Source: an uncultured Lachnospiraceae bacterium (GTDB lineage Bacteria; Bacillota; Clostridia; Lachnospirales; Lachnospiraceae). Taken from it: a DNA stretch of 64,000 bases. Positions 37,433 to 47,168 of the stretch are shown here, piece by piece. A model generated the notes under the pieces. It did not search any database and was not told the origin of the DNA. It saw only the letters and a program-made list of their open reading frames with translations. Both the position numbers and the translations under genes were made by a program. The number at the start of each line of letters is the position of its first letter. Position 1 is the first letter of the stretch. Location: contig CAMVOY010000003.1 of the NCBI GenBank assembly GCA_947169235.1, forward strand, positions 1 to 64,000. Direction: 5' to 3'.

Positions 37433-38776
37433 TTACATGGATTTTACGAGTTCTGAAAATCGATCTCCGCGCTCTTCGAAATTCCTGAAGTACCCATAGG
37501 ACGCAGCAGCGGGCGAAAGCACGCAGGCCGAGCCGGATTCGGTCACCTGTTTTGCTTTGGTTACCGCAGCGGCGAGATCCGGCACGTAGATCAGGTTCTC
37601 CTTTGATGTGAGATGGTCGGATTTTGCGGCGAACTCAACAACCTCATCATACACCCTTTTTCCGGAGGCGTACATGCAGATAAACTTAACCTCGGGATGC
37701 TCAGGGATAAAGTGTATCAGAGGAGTATAGTCGATCTCACGATCCATACCTCCGACAAGCACCGTCGCACATCCGGGCACGCTCTCCACTGCCTGAATCG
37801 TAGCTTCGGGAATCGTGGAGATAGAGTCATCATAAAAACGCACTCCATCTACAGTTCCGATGTACTGGAGGCGGTGTGGCAGACCCGGGAACTCCTCGAT
37901 AGCCTTTTTTACAGCCGTTTTGTCAAGTCCAAAACGCTCCGTCGCCACGTGGTTTACGAAGGATGCGTTGTAGCGGTTGTGTTCTCCAAGGAGGTTCATG
38001 GCATCGTCCTCGTAACGGTCAGTCACGCGGATAATATGAGACTTCGGCATGGTTGTCGGCGCTTCGCCTGATACCTTCTGTAACATTGGATCACACAGGT
38101 CAGGTACGTCCGTGCCGATGTAGAGGAAGTCGCAATCCTTATGAAACTCAGCGATATGACGCTTCGCTCTAAAGTATGTCGCGCGATCACCATAGAAGTC
38201 CAGATGATCCTCATACAGATTAAGAAAAATGCTGATATGCGGAGAAACACCGGTATATGCGAGCTGATGGCATGACAGCTCAAAAACAGCGATATCATCG
38301 CTGTTTGCCATCTCATCAAAACGGTCGAGACATGGAAGACCGATGTTTCCGACAAGGTAAGCGGTACGGGGACCTTTTTTTACATCCGAAGATCCGTCCT
38401 GTCCGGAAACACCGGACTCAAAACAGGTCTTCAGCACATGATGAAGAAGCGAGGTCGTGGTAGACTTTCCCTTCGTTCCTGTGATACCTATCACCCGGTC
38501 CCGAAAGGCCTCGATAAAAAGTGCTGTCTGTGATGTCAGCTTATCGAGCTCACCGTCTGCAAACTGTTCCAATACAGCGTGCTCAAGCCGTATTCCGGGA
38601 CTTTTGAACACGTAATCATAACCGGACAGATCGATCTGATCCGGCTTTTCCTCCGAGATCTCAACGGCCGCTGCCACGGGATGTTTTTTAAAAAACTCCT
38701 CCGTAGACTTTCCTTCGCGACCGTAACCCCAGATCAATATTTTTTTGTCTTTAAATCGATTCAATATATCCATCAT
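37433..38776 (-). CDS. murD: UDP-N-acetylmuramoylalanine--D-glutamate ligase
   Basis: 'VIGITGTKGKSTTTSLLHHVL', 'YLVGNIGLPCLD', 'FELSCHQLAYT', 'LGEHNRYNASFV', 'LPHRLQYIGTVDGVRFYDDSISTIPEATIQAV'. Confidence 0.93.
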   Translation of the reverse strand: MMDILNRFKDKKILIWGYGREGKSTEEFFKKHPVAAAVEISEEKPDQIDLSGYDYVFKSPGIRLEHAVLEQFADGELDKLTSQTALFIEAFRDRVIGITGTKGKSTTTSLLHHVLKTCFESGVSGQDGSSDVKKGPRTAYLVGNIGLPCLDRFDEMANSDDIAVFELSCHQLAYTGVSPHISIFLNLYEDHLDFYGDRATYFRAKRHIAEFHKDCDFLYIGTDVPDLCDPMLQKVSGEAPTTMPKSHIIRVTDRYEDDAMNLLGEHNRYNASFVNHVATERFGLDKTAVKKAIEEFPGLPHRLQYIGTVDGVRFYDDSISTIPEATIQAVESVPGCATVLVGGMDREIDYTPLIHFIPEHPEVKFICMYASGKRVYDEVVEFAAKSDHLTSKENLIYVPDLAAAVTKAKQVTESGSACVLSPAAASYGYFRNFEERGDRFSELVKSM

Positions 38777-38782
38777 TACTCC

Positions 38783-39250
38783 TCAGTACCTCGTAGCGTC
38801 GAGCGCCTTATACTCCTCGAAAAGCTCCACACACGTGTCGCGATCGACCTCCTCAAGGTAATCAGAAAAAGCTTCCCTTCCGCCAAACCTGTTATCAAAC
38901 TCCTCATCTCTGAATCCGATTATCGCATTATCTGCGATCGTGCAGCCATAGTAAACCTTGTCTATGTTCGCCCACAGGCACGCTGCCAGGCACATCGGAC
39001 AGGGCTCTCCTGTCGTATAGAGTTCGCAGCCTGACAGATCATGAGTCCCGAGTGCAGCCTCGGTGTTTCTGATTGCCGTGATCTCGCCGTGCGCCGTCGA
39101 ATCGTGGTTAACCAAGACCATGTTGTGACCGCGTCCTATTATGCGACCATCCTTTACGATCACGGTTCCAAAAGGCCCTCCGTGTCCTTTATTGATACCA
39201 TCCTTTGCTTCATTGATAGCTTCTGACATGTATTTGTTGATCATCATCAT
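38783..39250 (-). CDS. Nucleoside/guanine deaminase (CDA superfamily)
   Basis: 'STAHGEITAIRNTEAALGTHDLSGCELYTTGEPCPMCLAACLWANIDKVYYGCT' zinc motifs HGE and PCxxC. Confidence 0.9.
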   Translation of the reverse strand: MMMINKYMSEAINEAKDGINKGHGGPFGTVIVKDGRIIGRGHNMVLVNHDSTAHGEITAIRNTEAALGTHDLSGCELYTTGEPCPMCLAACLWANIDKVYYGCTIADNAIIGFRDEEFDNRFGGREAFSDYLEEVDRDTCVELFEEYKALDATRY

Positions 39251-41319
39251 TCCTCCGGCATGTGGTATTTTTCCTTCATACGTTCCTCGTATTCCTCCCC
39301 GGGCATGGGTTTCGCAAAATAGTAACCCTGTATCATGTCACAACCCTGCTGCTTCAAAAACTCCACCTCTTCCCTTACCTCGACGCCCTCAGCCACCGTA
39401 CGCATATGAAGGCGCTTGGCGAGCCTGATAGCCTCGGAGACAACTGCTTCCTTTCTGTCGGGATCCGCATCACCACGGAAGAACTCGGCATCCAGTTTCA
39501 GTACGTCCAGGTTCATATCCTTTAGAGAGTTCAGTGAAGAATACCCTGATCCGAAATCGTCCATAGATACGGAAAACCCGAATGATTTCAGCTGCTCTAT
39601 GATCCGAATGATCGCATTTTTATCATCGAAAAATGCACTCTCCGTAAGCTCTATCTCGATAAGCTCGTGAGGTGTGCCTATCTCGTCAACCATGTTTTGG
39701 ATCTGTTCCGCAAGATCACTCTCCGCGAAGTGCGCGCGTGAGACATTCACGGAAACAGGAACGGGATTCATACCGGCTTCCAGCCATTTTTTCTGATCCT
39801 CTGCCACATGGCAGATCATGTAATGGTCGATGTTTGTTATGAATCCGTTTTTCTCAAAGATCGGGATGAAGCGCCCCGGCGGGACGAACCCGAAGTCGGG
39901 AGACTGCCAGCGTACCAATGCCTCCGCACCGATAAGCTCTCCCCGATCCGGAGAATACTTGGGCTGATAATAAACGACAAACTCTTGGTTATCAAGCGCC
40001 TTCTGCTGATGATCCCCGACCGTCTGTATCCAGCGTTCATCCTCCATCAGCTTGTCATCGAAAAACGCGATACCGTCATCATCCGTTACTTCCAGAGTGG
40101 ATTTCGCTGTGACAGCGTTGTTATAATACTGCTCGATAGCGGCATCCATGCGCTTTTTCTTCTTCCCGTCGACGACGCTTGGATTGATCAGACAGACACC
40201 CAGCTGGAAGCAGAAGGTATGGAATGTATCCTTATGCCCTGCCTGAAGCTGCGCATTTCCACGTATATCCAGAGTTTTGAGTTTTTCTACCAATGCTTCA
40301 AGACGCATCTTTACGCTTTCCGCATCCGTCGCCTCCAAAAGAAGAACAAAAGAGGATGAGCTCACATGCGCGCTGAGCTCCTCTTTCGTTATGCTCTGCT
40401 CGATCAGATCTGATATCCTGCGAAGCAAGAACCTGCCCTCGTCGAGCGAGTGACACATGCAATAATTCCTGTATTTCACTATCACCAGATGAACCATGGC
40501 ATAGCGTTTTCCGGCGTTCTTGCTCTTTTTCAGGATGCGCTCGCCCTTCAACAAAAATGCCATCCAGTTGTTCCCTTTGGTTACCTCGTCGACCAGAAAG
40601 AGCTCATTCATCCTTCTTTTCCTGATGATCTCCCTGATTATCCGTACAAGTCGGAAAATAAGGAAGAACAGGAGGAACAGATTCAGCGCGAATGCGACTA
40701 TCTGAAGAATGATCGCATCGACAAGTCTGATCTGTATGTTCCCTTTTGCTATAAATCTGTCGCCGCCATTTAACTTTGTTTCTATCCATATTGGCATGTT
40801 GGCAACGTCTGTTGCATCTATCTTTTCCAGGTTTTCTTCTTCATAGAAGTCAGGATCATCGGTACCGAGTGCCATCTGTAACAATACTATATCCGGTATG
40901 AGCATGCCCCCACTGAAAAATCGCATCGTCTTGTTCTTCGTGTCCTCATATACACGCACATCTCTGCTTCCGAAAAAGAATCCCAGGCTTCCGCCCACAT
41001 TACTTAACGTGTTATCTCCGAAACTGTCGATCACATCGCCGCTTTCCGAGAGCACGACGTAGTCCGGGCTGTCAGCATGCAGCACATCAATCAGTCCCTG
41101 ATTGTCACTGCTCTTTCCCTCATCATAGAGACCCGCCATGGTCTTTACCCGTTCGTATTGATTATCAACCTTGGAATTGATCGAATAAAACGTGAAGAAT
41201 AGTAGGGCGGCGTTGATCACCACGGCGAGAATAATAAATGCGATAACAAAGAATACTATAGACACCCATGTATATGATCTTTTGATCCTGCGAAAACTCT
41301 TTTCCTTTGAACTGGCCAT
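39247..41319 (-). CDS. Membrane-anchored EAL protein with degenerate GGDEF domain
   Basis: N-terminal TM plus extracytoplasmic region; 'HVSSSSFVLLL' where GGDEF is expected; EAL 'GAEALVRWQ', 'EIELTESAF', 'MDDFGSGYSSLNSL', 'VAEGVE'; RBS GGAGG before MASSKEK. Confidence 0.87.
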   Translation of the reverse strand: MASSKEKSFRRIKRSYTWVSIVFFVIAFIILAVVINAALLFFTFYSINSKVDNQYERVKTMAGLYDEGKSSDNQGLIDVLHADSPDYVVLSESGDVIDSFGDNTLSNVGGSLGFFFGSRDVRVYEDTKNKTMRFFSGGMLIPDIVLLQMALGTDDPDFYEEENLEKIDATDVANMPIWIETKLNGGDRFIAKGNIQIRLVDAIILQIVAFALNLFLLFFLIFRLVRIIREIIRKRRMNELFLVDEVTKGNNWMAFLLKGERILKKSKNAGKRYAMVHLVIVKYRNYCMCHSLDEGRFLLRRISDLIEQSITKEELSAHVSSSSFVLLLEATDAESVKMRLEALVEKLKTLDIRGNAQLQAGHKDTFHTFCFQLGVCLINPSVVDGKKKKRMDAAIEQYYNNAVTAKSTLEVTDDDGIAFFDDKLMEDERWIQTVGDHQQKALDNQEFVVYYQPKYSPDRGELIGAEALVRWQSPDFGFVPPGRFIPIFEKNGFITNIDHYMICHVAEDQKKWLEAGMNPVPVSVNVSRAHFAESDLAEQIQNMVDEIGTPHELIEIELTESAFFDDKNAIIRIIEQLKSFGFSVSMDDFGSGYSSLNSLKDMNLDVLKLDAEFFRGDADPDRKEAVVSEAIRLAKRLHMRTVAEGVEVREEVEFLKQQGCDMIQGYYFAKPMPGEEYEERMKEKYHMPEE

Positions 41320-41355
41320 ATTTCCTCCAAACACTTTACATCGTGCCAAACTGTA

Positions 41356-41667
41356 TTATCTTTTCCCTAAAAACGCATCCATAACGTTTATCTTTTTGGC
41401 CATGGTAAGGATCGTGGCCTTTTCTTTTTTCATGTAGAGTTTGAGAGCGGAGAGTTCCTCGTCAGAGAAACCTTCACTGGAGACGATGGTAGCACCGGGC
41501 AGACGTCCCTCAGCGAAACGCTTCCCGTCAGAAAACTGCACAAACACCTGAGGTTTACCATTCTTGTCATGCGTGATGGGTGAGACAGACATATTCATGC
41601 TATCATTATCCATGAAATCACCAACCGTTTCGAGCGCTCCGGGCGCGAATATAATCCGTGTACTCAT
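41356..41667 (-). CDS. Hypothetical protein, 103 aa
   Basis: 4-bp overlap with upstream CapA-like gene suggests translational coupling; no recognised family. Confidence 0.55.
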   Translation of the reverse strand: MSTRIIFAPGALETVGDFMDNDSMNMSVSPITHDKNGKPQVFVQFSDGKRFAEGRLPGATIVSSEGFSDEELSALKLYMKKEKATILTMAKKINVMDAFLGKR

Positions 41668-42836
41668 TTTTCCGTTAACTGGTCCAATATATATTTCTTT
41701 ACGTTCTCAAGCTTGCTGTTTTTCCATGCGCCCTCATTGGCAGTTTTTGCGAAAGGACAGATGATCCGGAAATCAAGTGCCTCTCCCTCGACACGACCGC
41801 TTCGCATAGGGTTCATGAAGTTCTCCTCCCACTTGGCTTCATCGGCATCCTTGTATTGATCGGGGTACAAAAAGATCTGCTGTTTTTTATTTGCCTCGAC
41901 AAAAGCTTTTGCTGAGAGCGGTGCTAAAAGCTCGTACTCATCAGCAGGCACATTTTCAAAAATGAGCGGAAGGTCGGCACTTACCACATGCTCAGTGTCA
42001 CGGTCTATTTTTATACCATGCCCCTTGAAACTGTAGTCGTTTTCGGTCAGCGTCAGGCTCAGTACTATACCTTTTTCCGTGTTAAACTGAGCTCTCTGAT
42101 AGTTCGTATCAAAGATAAAGTTGCCGAGCGAATAGAAAATGGCCTTGTCCCCCACGAGCTCGTAGTTCATCGGCACATGCGGGTGATGACAGACGATGAT
42201 GTCGACACCCATATCGAGGTACTTCAGATATCTGTCGCGCGTGTAAGGCGACGGAAGAGATGTGAACTCCTCACCGCCGTGCGAAACCAGTATGCACCAG
42301 CGACATTTACTCTTTATCTCATCTATGGTCTTCTGAATCGTGTCAAAGTCCGCCCAGTTCAGGCATCCCGCCTTATCAGGACCTGCAGGCTTGCAACCTC
42401 TCTGATAGCCCACGGCAAAAAGACCGATGCCACCGGCCTCATCAAGTATAACCGGCTTCGCAGCCTCTGTAAGATCCATACCTACACCGAGCGTGGGTAT
42501 ACCGAGACTCTGTGCCTTTTCCATGGAGCTTTTCAGTCCCTCGGGTCCTGCATCCATAATGTGGTTGTTACACAGGTTCCAGATATCTCCGAGCGACTGT
42601 AAAAACGGCACGCTGGCCGGATCGATGGTATGCATCAGTCTCATCTCTCTGGCAGAGACGAGCGTTGCGTCATCCTTGCCGATAAGCGGTCCTTCGACGT
42701 TTAGGATTACGTGGTCTGACGCGTGGAATATATCAAGTATGTCCTTAGATACCAGCTCGGTGTCGGTCCATTTTTCTGCCATGAAGTGGTCGAAACCGAT
42801 GTCACCGGTAAAGGTAAGGGTTGTTTTTTCCGTCAT
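41664..42836 (-). CDS. CapA family (PGA_cap, metallophosphatase-like) protein
   Basis: 'TLTFTGDIGFDH', 'ILNVEGPLIG', 'LCNNHIMDAGPEGL', 'WCILVSHGGEEF', 'DIIVCHHPHVPMNYELVGDKAIFYSLGNFIFD'. Confidence 0.9.
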   Translation of the reverse strand: MTEKTTLTFTGDIGFDHFMAEKWTDTELVSKDILDIFHASDHVILNVEGPLIGKDDATLVSAREMRLMHTIDPASVPFLQSLGDIWNLCNNHIMDAGPEGLKSSMEKAQSLGIPTLGVGMDLTEAAKPVILDEAGGIGLFAVGYQRGCKPAGPDKAGCLNWADFDTIQKTIDEIKSKCRWCILVSHGGEEFTSLPSPYTRDRYLKYLDMGVDIIVCHHPHVPMNYELVGDKAIFYSLGNFIFDTNYQRAQFNTEKGIVLSLTLTENDYSFKGHGIKIDRDTEHVVSADLPLIFENVPADEYELLAPLSAKAFVEANKKQQIFLYPDQYKDADEAKWEENFMNPMRSGRVEGEALDFRIICPFAKTANEGAWKNSKLENVKKYILDQLTEK

Positions 42837-42905
42837 AATGATCTCCCGTATAATTGATTATCCGATAACTATTATACATAAAAAGAATGAATGATACAAG
42901 CTATA

Positions 42906-43118
42906 TCATTCATTTTCTTTAATCTTATACCTCGCATCTCGATAGCTCCCTATTTTTACTATCTTGTCTTCCGTAAGTAACCTGGCGAGCTCAGCTTCGA
43001 TGGTTGTCTTGCTGACATCCGGCAGACGATCACACAGGTCCCGTTTTGAAACGGGCACATAAGATTTCATCAGGACGGCCTCTACCCGCTCTTTCTTTGA
43101 AGCTTTTTTAAGCGACAT
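42906..43118 (-). CDS. Small winged-helix-like protein, 70 aa
   Basis: 'YVPVSKRDLCDRLPDVSKTTIEAELARLLTEDKIVKIGSYRDARYKI' reads as a wHTH. Confidence 0.55.
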   Translation of the reverse strand: MSLKKASKKERVEAVLMKSYVPVSKRDLCDRLPDVSKTTIEAELARLLTEDKIVKIGSYRDARYKIKENE

Positions 43119-43160
43119 ATCAATAAATGCTATCCCATCCTATTTGATATATCTTGTCCC

Positions 43161-43188
43161 TTGTGGAACTTGATTTATGTGATATAAT
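43161..43188 (+). promoter_or_regulatory. Putative sigma-A-type promoter for sigma/anti-sigma operon
   Basis: TTGTGG - 16 nt - TATAAT. Confidence 0.45.
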
Positions 43189-43249
43189 AAAAACTTGTAG
43201 GGATACCCCCTTTTCATTTGTTAACTAAGTAGAGAGCAAAGGAGTGCAT

Positions 43250-43780
43250 ATGCTTTTCATGCTGATCGAGACGGACGAAGACAGACGTACCTTTGCCCGC
43301 CTCTACGAAGAAATATACCGTCAGCTGATCCATGTGGCAAGGCGGATCCTTTCCGACCCCGCACGTGCGGAAGATGCCGTGCACGAGGTTTTCTTGGTGT
43401 GGGCAAAATACTATGACAAATACAAAAACAAGACGAAAACCGACATGCTCAGGCTCAGCATCACCATGACCAAGCACAACTGCTTCAACATCCTTTCCGC
43501 CGAAAAAAGACATGGTGAGGTGGCTCTCGAAAACGAAGAAATAATAGCTGATACAAAGGCTGACCTTCTCGACGGCGTCATCGCAAGTGACGAACTCTCC
43601 AGACTGATGGACGCGATCAAATCCCTCCCCGAGGAGGATCAGACCATGCTCGCATTCCGCTATGACAGCGATCTTTCCTACCGCGAGATCAGTCATATCA
43701 CAGGCCTGAAGGAGAAAAATGTTGAGATGCGCCTTTACCGTATCAGAAAAAAACTAAAGGAGGTGCTGTCAGATGAGTAA
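43250..43780 (+). CDS. RNA polymerase sigma factor, sigma-70/ECF family
   Basis: 'DPARAEDAVHEVFLVWAKYYDKYK' region 2; 'DLSYREISHITGLKEKNVEMRLYRIRKKLKEVL' region 4; AAAGGAG RBS; ORF track start 43244 (GTG). Confidence 0.87.
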   Translation: MLFMLIETDEDRRTFARLYEEIYRQLIHVARRILSDPARAEDAVHEVFLVWAKYYDKYKNKTKTDMLRLSITMTKHNCFNILSAEKRHGEVALENEEIIADTKADLLDGVIASDELSRLMDAIKSLPEEDQTMLAFRYDSDLSYREISHITGLKEKNVEMRLYRIRKKLKEVLSDE

Positions 43781-44723
43781 GAAATTCAGCTATGACGATT
43801 TCATGCTCCGCCGTGCTATGCAGGGCATCATGGACGATGAAGTTGCAGCACTTCCGTCCGAGACAGAGTTAACAGACAGTATAGAAGTATCAGATGACTT
43901 CCGTGAAAAGATGGCCGTTTTGACAAAAAGGTCACGCCGCAGGCAGACCTTCATAAAAACGATGAAGGCTGTTGCTGCCTTGTTTATCGGGGTCATCCTC
44001 ATATTCACTGCGGAACAGATGCTGGAAAACGGCATTCTTTTCGGCGGTGAGAACAGTCTGAGGGGCGATGGAGCTACAGACGGATGCGCTCCCGCTGCCG
44101 ATGAAGCTCCAGAAGATGTAACGACCGGTGGAGCCTCATGGACCGAGGCTGCTGATGATGAAGTCGAGGAAGCTGCCGAGGGAACCGCCGAGGAGGCACC
44201 ACCTGCCGGAAGTACAGGAAACGGTTATTTGACACACTCAACTAACAACTACTTCGCCGTTAAAGCAGCATATCTCGACTACATGAGAACTACCAAGACA
44301 AACTCATCTTCATATACTCTCTTTGATATAGACGGGGATGGTGACGATGAGATGATCATGTATGGAGGATATTATAATTACCAGTTATTCTGCTATCATT
44401 CATACAAAATCAAAATGCTTGACATGTCTAAATACGGTTCTTTCCGTATTTATCCGGAAACACGTGCCGTTTGGGCGAGCTACGGTCACAAGAACAGCTG
44501 GAGTGAATCATGGAAACAGATTAACAGCATAGGAGCAGTAGATATTGCCGAGAAAAAATGGAAGTTGGATCCAAAAACTCAGACTTTTAAAAACTACAAA
44601 TACAAGGTAAACGGGAAAAAGGTTACCAAGGCTAAATATAAGAAAGCAGTTGCAAAACTCAAAAAAGGAAAATGCCTGAAGCCGGATAACTTCACCTGGT
44701 ATACCCCACCGGAAGCCGACTAA
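43773..44723 (+). CDS. Membrane anti-sigma-like protein with acidic linker and extracytoplasmic C-terminal domain
   Basis: Overlaps sigma gene; TM 'TMKAVAALFIGVILIFTAEQML'; Glu/Ala-rich linker; 'TLFDIDGDGDDEMIMYGG'. Confidence 0.7.
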   Translation: MSKKFSYDDFMLRRAMQGIMDDEVAALPSETELTDSIEVSDDFREKMAVLTKRSRRRQTFIKTMKAVAALFIGVILIFTAEQMLENGILFGGENSLRGDGATDGCAPAADEAPEDVTTGGASWTEAADDEVEEAAEGTAEEAPPAGSTGNGYLTHSTNNYFAVKAAYLDYMRTTKTNSSSYTLFDIDGDGDDEMIMYGGYYNYQLFCYHSYKIKMLDMSKYGSFRIYPETRAVWASYGHKNSWSESWKQINSIGAVDIAEKKWKLDPKTQTFKNYKYKVNGKKVTKAKYKKAVAKLKKGKCLKPDNFTWYTPPEAD

Positions 44724-44740
44724 AACACATCAAAAAACAC

Positions 44741-45904
44741 TCACTTTTTAGTTGTTTTTAAAAGCTTCTCATACATGAAAAACATCCCCGCCAGTATCAG
44801 TAACAGATACACGGGAAGAAGAGAAATACTTATGGTATTTGCGATCACGCCGAACAAAGGCGGCATCAGCGTCGTCCCCACATAAGCACTCGCCATCTGC
44901 ACGCCGATCACAGCCTGCGAGTTTTCTTCGCCGAAGTGAGTCGGCGTAGAGTGGATGACACAGGGGTAAATAGGCGCACATCCCAGACCGATCAGGACGA
45001 GACCGATGAGTGCCGGCACGCTCCCGAGCGGGATGAATAGAAATATGATACCCGTAAGAATAGTTCCGAAACCGATCCGTATCATCTGCGGATCGGTAAA
45101 TTTTATAGTCATAAAGCCGCTGATCGCACGGCCTATAGTGATACCGATACAGAAAAGACTGGCAAATGAAGCCGCGATCTCCGCAGAAACTCCCCTGGAC
45201 AATGACATAAAGCTCGCGCCCCACAGTATGGCAGTCTGCTCGATAGCGCAGTAGCAGAAAAATGTCACCATCACGGCCTTTGCACCCGGTATGGCGATGA
45301 CCTCTCTGAGCTTCAGGGCTCTGTCGGGCTTGTCACTTTTCTCGTCCTGAGATACCGGTCTTTTTTTCCATAGTGGAAGCGAGAAAACAAGGATCAAAGT
45401 AAGTACTATCTGCATATAGAAGATGACTCTGTAGCCCGTGTTCCACGCGGTCCCGTGGGTAAGTGCATATGACATGATATACGGTCCGATGGAGATCCCG
45501 ACTCCCCACATGCAATGAAGCCAGCTCATGTGGCGGCTCTCATAGTGTATAGCCACATAGTTATTCAAAGACGCATCGACCGAGCCCGCTCCGAGACCAT
45601 ACGGTATGGCCCACAGACAGAGCATCCAAAACTCAGTGCTAATAGAGAACCCGAATAGGGCGAGGGCAGTCATGCCGACACTGATGGTGGTAACCGGACC
45701 GGTGCCTAAGCGCCTCGTGATGCGGTCACTCTGCAATGCGGAGACTACCGTCATAGCGGAAATGATACCTGATATGATACCCGCATAAGAAATAGGCACA
45801 TCGAACTGATGCACCATCGATGGCCATGCCGAGCCAAGTAACGCGTCAGGCAGCCCCAGACTTATGAATGAAAGATATATAATCGCAAGTAGTAATGATG
45901 CCAT
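44741..45904 (-). CDS. MFS transporter
   Basis: 12 hydrophobic segments, 'SFISLGLPDALLGSAWPSMVHQF' and 'GLGAGSVDASLNNYVA'. Confidence 0.88.
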   Translation of the reverse strand: MASLLLAIIYLSFISLGLPDALLGSAWPSMVHQFDVPISYAGIISGIISAMTVVSALQSDRITRRLGTGPVTTISVGMTALALFGFSISTEFWMLCLWAIPYGLGAGSVDASLNNYVAIHYESRHMSWLHCMWGVGISIGPYIMSYALTHGTAWNTGYRVIFYMQIVLTLILVFSLPLWKKRPVSQDEKSDKPDRALKLREVIAIPGAKAVMVTFFCYCAIEQTAILWGASFMSLSRGVSAEIAASFASLFCIGITIGRAISGFMTIKFTDPQMIRIGFGTILTGIIFLFIPLGSVPALIGLVLIGLGCAPIYPCVIHSTPTHFGEENSQAVIGVQMASAYVGTTLMPPLFGVIANTISISLLPVYLLLILAGMFFMYEKLLKTTKK

Positions 45905-45939
45905 TATTCACCTCACAGGCGTAAACACGCCTCCCTTTT

Positions 45940-46998
45940 TTAAAACTTGAACTTTTCTTTTACCTGGTATGGTTCGTGCGTTGTCGTGCCGAAGTGTGCA
46001 CCATGCATGTTGTCATAGTACTTCCCATCTACGATCACGAATGCGTGCGAGTGCGCAGCCCATATCACATACGGCTGGAATCCGAGATCCTTCGCGCACG
46101 CAGCCACTGCACAAGAGATCCCGTAACAGTCACCCATCAGGCCACATGAAAACATCTCAATGGCAGATCTGTACTGCCATCCCTTTTCTCCGAACCCCTG
46201 CGGACGCCAGTCCCCGACATATACGTTTCCGCCGACGATCTGCTTGAAACATTTGCGGAACTTCTCCGTCGGACTGTCCTTTTTATTTGTATGTCTCTTT
46301 ATAAACTTCCTGGCCAAAAGCATCGCCTGAACCTGCTCGGGGTTTTTGGCGTAACCCTTTCCGTTCAGAGGGATATAGCCGGCTTTCTTTCGTCTGTCGT
46401 AAGCGCCGTTTTTCTTTGTGTGCAGCATCCTCTTGCCGATCTTGTGCCATCCGCTCGATGCGTATCCGTTTTGTTTTACAAGATAGTTTATACCCTTTAC
46501 TTTTATGGTTTTATTCTTTCCGTTTACCTTGCAAAGCCTGCCCATTTCATCAAAAACCCTGTATTTCTTTTTGATCTTTATACTGCCCTTTGCAGCGCGG
46601 GCATTCTTTTTAAAATAGTATTTATTCCCCTGCAGAGTTCTCCAGGTATTCTTTACGGCCTTGCCGCTGACGCCGAAATAAAAGGTACTTTCCCCACTGT
46701 GGATCAGTGCTTCCGTGACGATCCTTCCGTTACGATAATAGTAGATCGAACCGTCATTCTCGCGGACTATCCCGTCCTTTATGATCCCGGCACCCGGTCC
46801 GCTCACGGCAGAGCCGCTGGATGCTCCATCATCAGTAAACAAACCGGCAGCTGAACTTGCCGCCACACCCTCATCCGTGATCTCGACAACAGCGCTTCCT
46901 GCCGAAAGCCTCGTATCCGAAAGCCCTTTAAGCAGAACAGGACCGCTCGCCACCATGGTTAGCACACTGAACATATATAAAAATCTGCAGAAGTTCAT
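45940..46998 (-). CDS. Secreted protein with cell-wall-binding-like repeats and transglutaminase-like C-terminal domain
   Basis: 'DGSIYYYRNGRIVTEALIHSGESTFYFGVSGKAVKNTWRTLQGNKYYFKKNARA'; 'LMGDCYGISCAVAACAKDLGFQPYVIWAAHSHAFVIVDGKYYDN' supplies Cys/His/Asp. Confidence 0.75.
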   Translation of the reverse strand: MNFCRFLYMFSVLTMVASGPVLLKGLSDTRLSAGSAVVEITDEGVAASSAAGLFTDDGASSGSAVSGPGAGIIKDGIVRENDGSIYYYRNGRIVTEALIHSGESTFYFGVSGKAVKNTWRTLQGNKYYFKKNARAAKGSIKIKKKYRVFDEMGRLCKVNGKNKTIKVKGINYLVKQNGYASSGWHKIGKRMLHTKKNGAYDRRKKAGYIPLNGKGYAKNPEQVQAMLLARKFIKRHTNKKDSPTEKFRKCFKQIVGGNVYVGDWRPQGFGEKGWQYRSAIEMFSCGLMGDCYGISCAVAACAKDLGFQPYVIWAAHSHAFVIVDGKYYDNMHGAHFGTTTHEPYQVKEKFKF

Positions 46999-47101
46999 CT
47001 ATTCTTCCTCCGCGTCGGGCACATTTTTCTGCTTTGCCCGGCTACGACAATACAATACCACATTTTATCTGATCAGGCAATACGGAATCCGCGAAAAATG
47101 C

Positions 47102-47130
47102 TTGAAAATCCATGATCGTTAGGATATAAT
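47102..47130 (+). promoter_or_regulatory. Sigma-A-type promoter for AEC transporter
   Basis: TTGAAA - 17 nt - TATAAT. Confidence 0.65.
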
Positions 47131-47168
47131 GTCACTATTATCGAAAAATCGGAGGTTATCGTATCATC

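Noticed and set aside
41988-42602. 204-aa plus-strand ORF
   Set aside because: Antisense shadow of the CapA-family CDS, which has clear family motifs
46291-46854. 187-aa plus-strand ORF
   Set aside because: Antisense to the transglutaminase-like secreted protein gene
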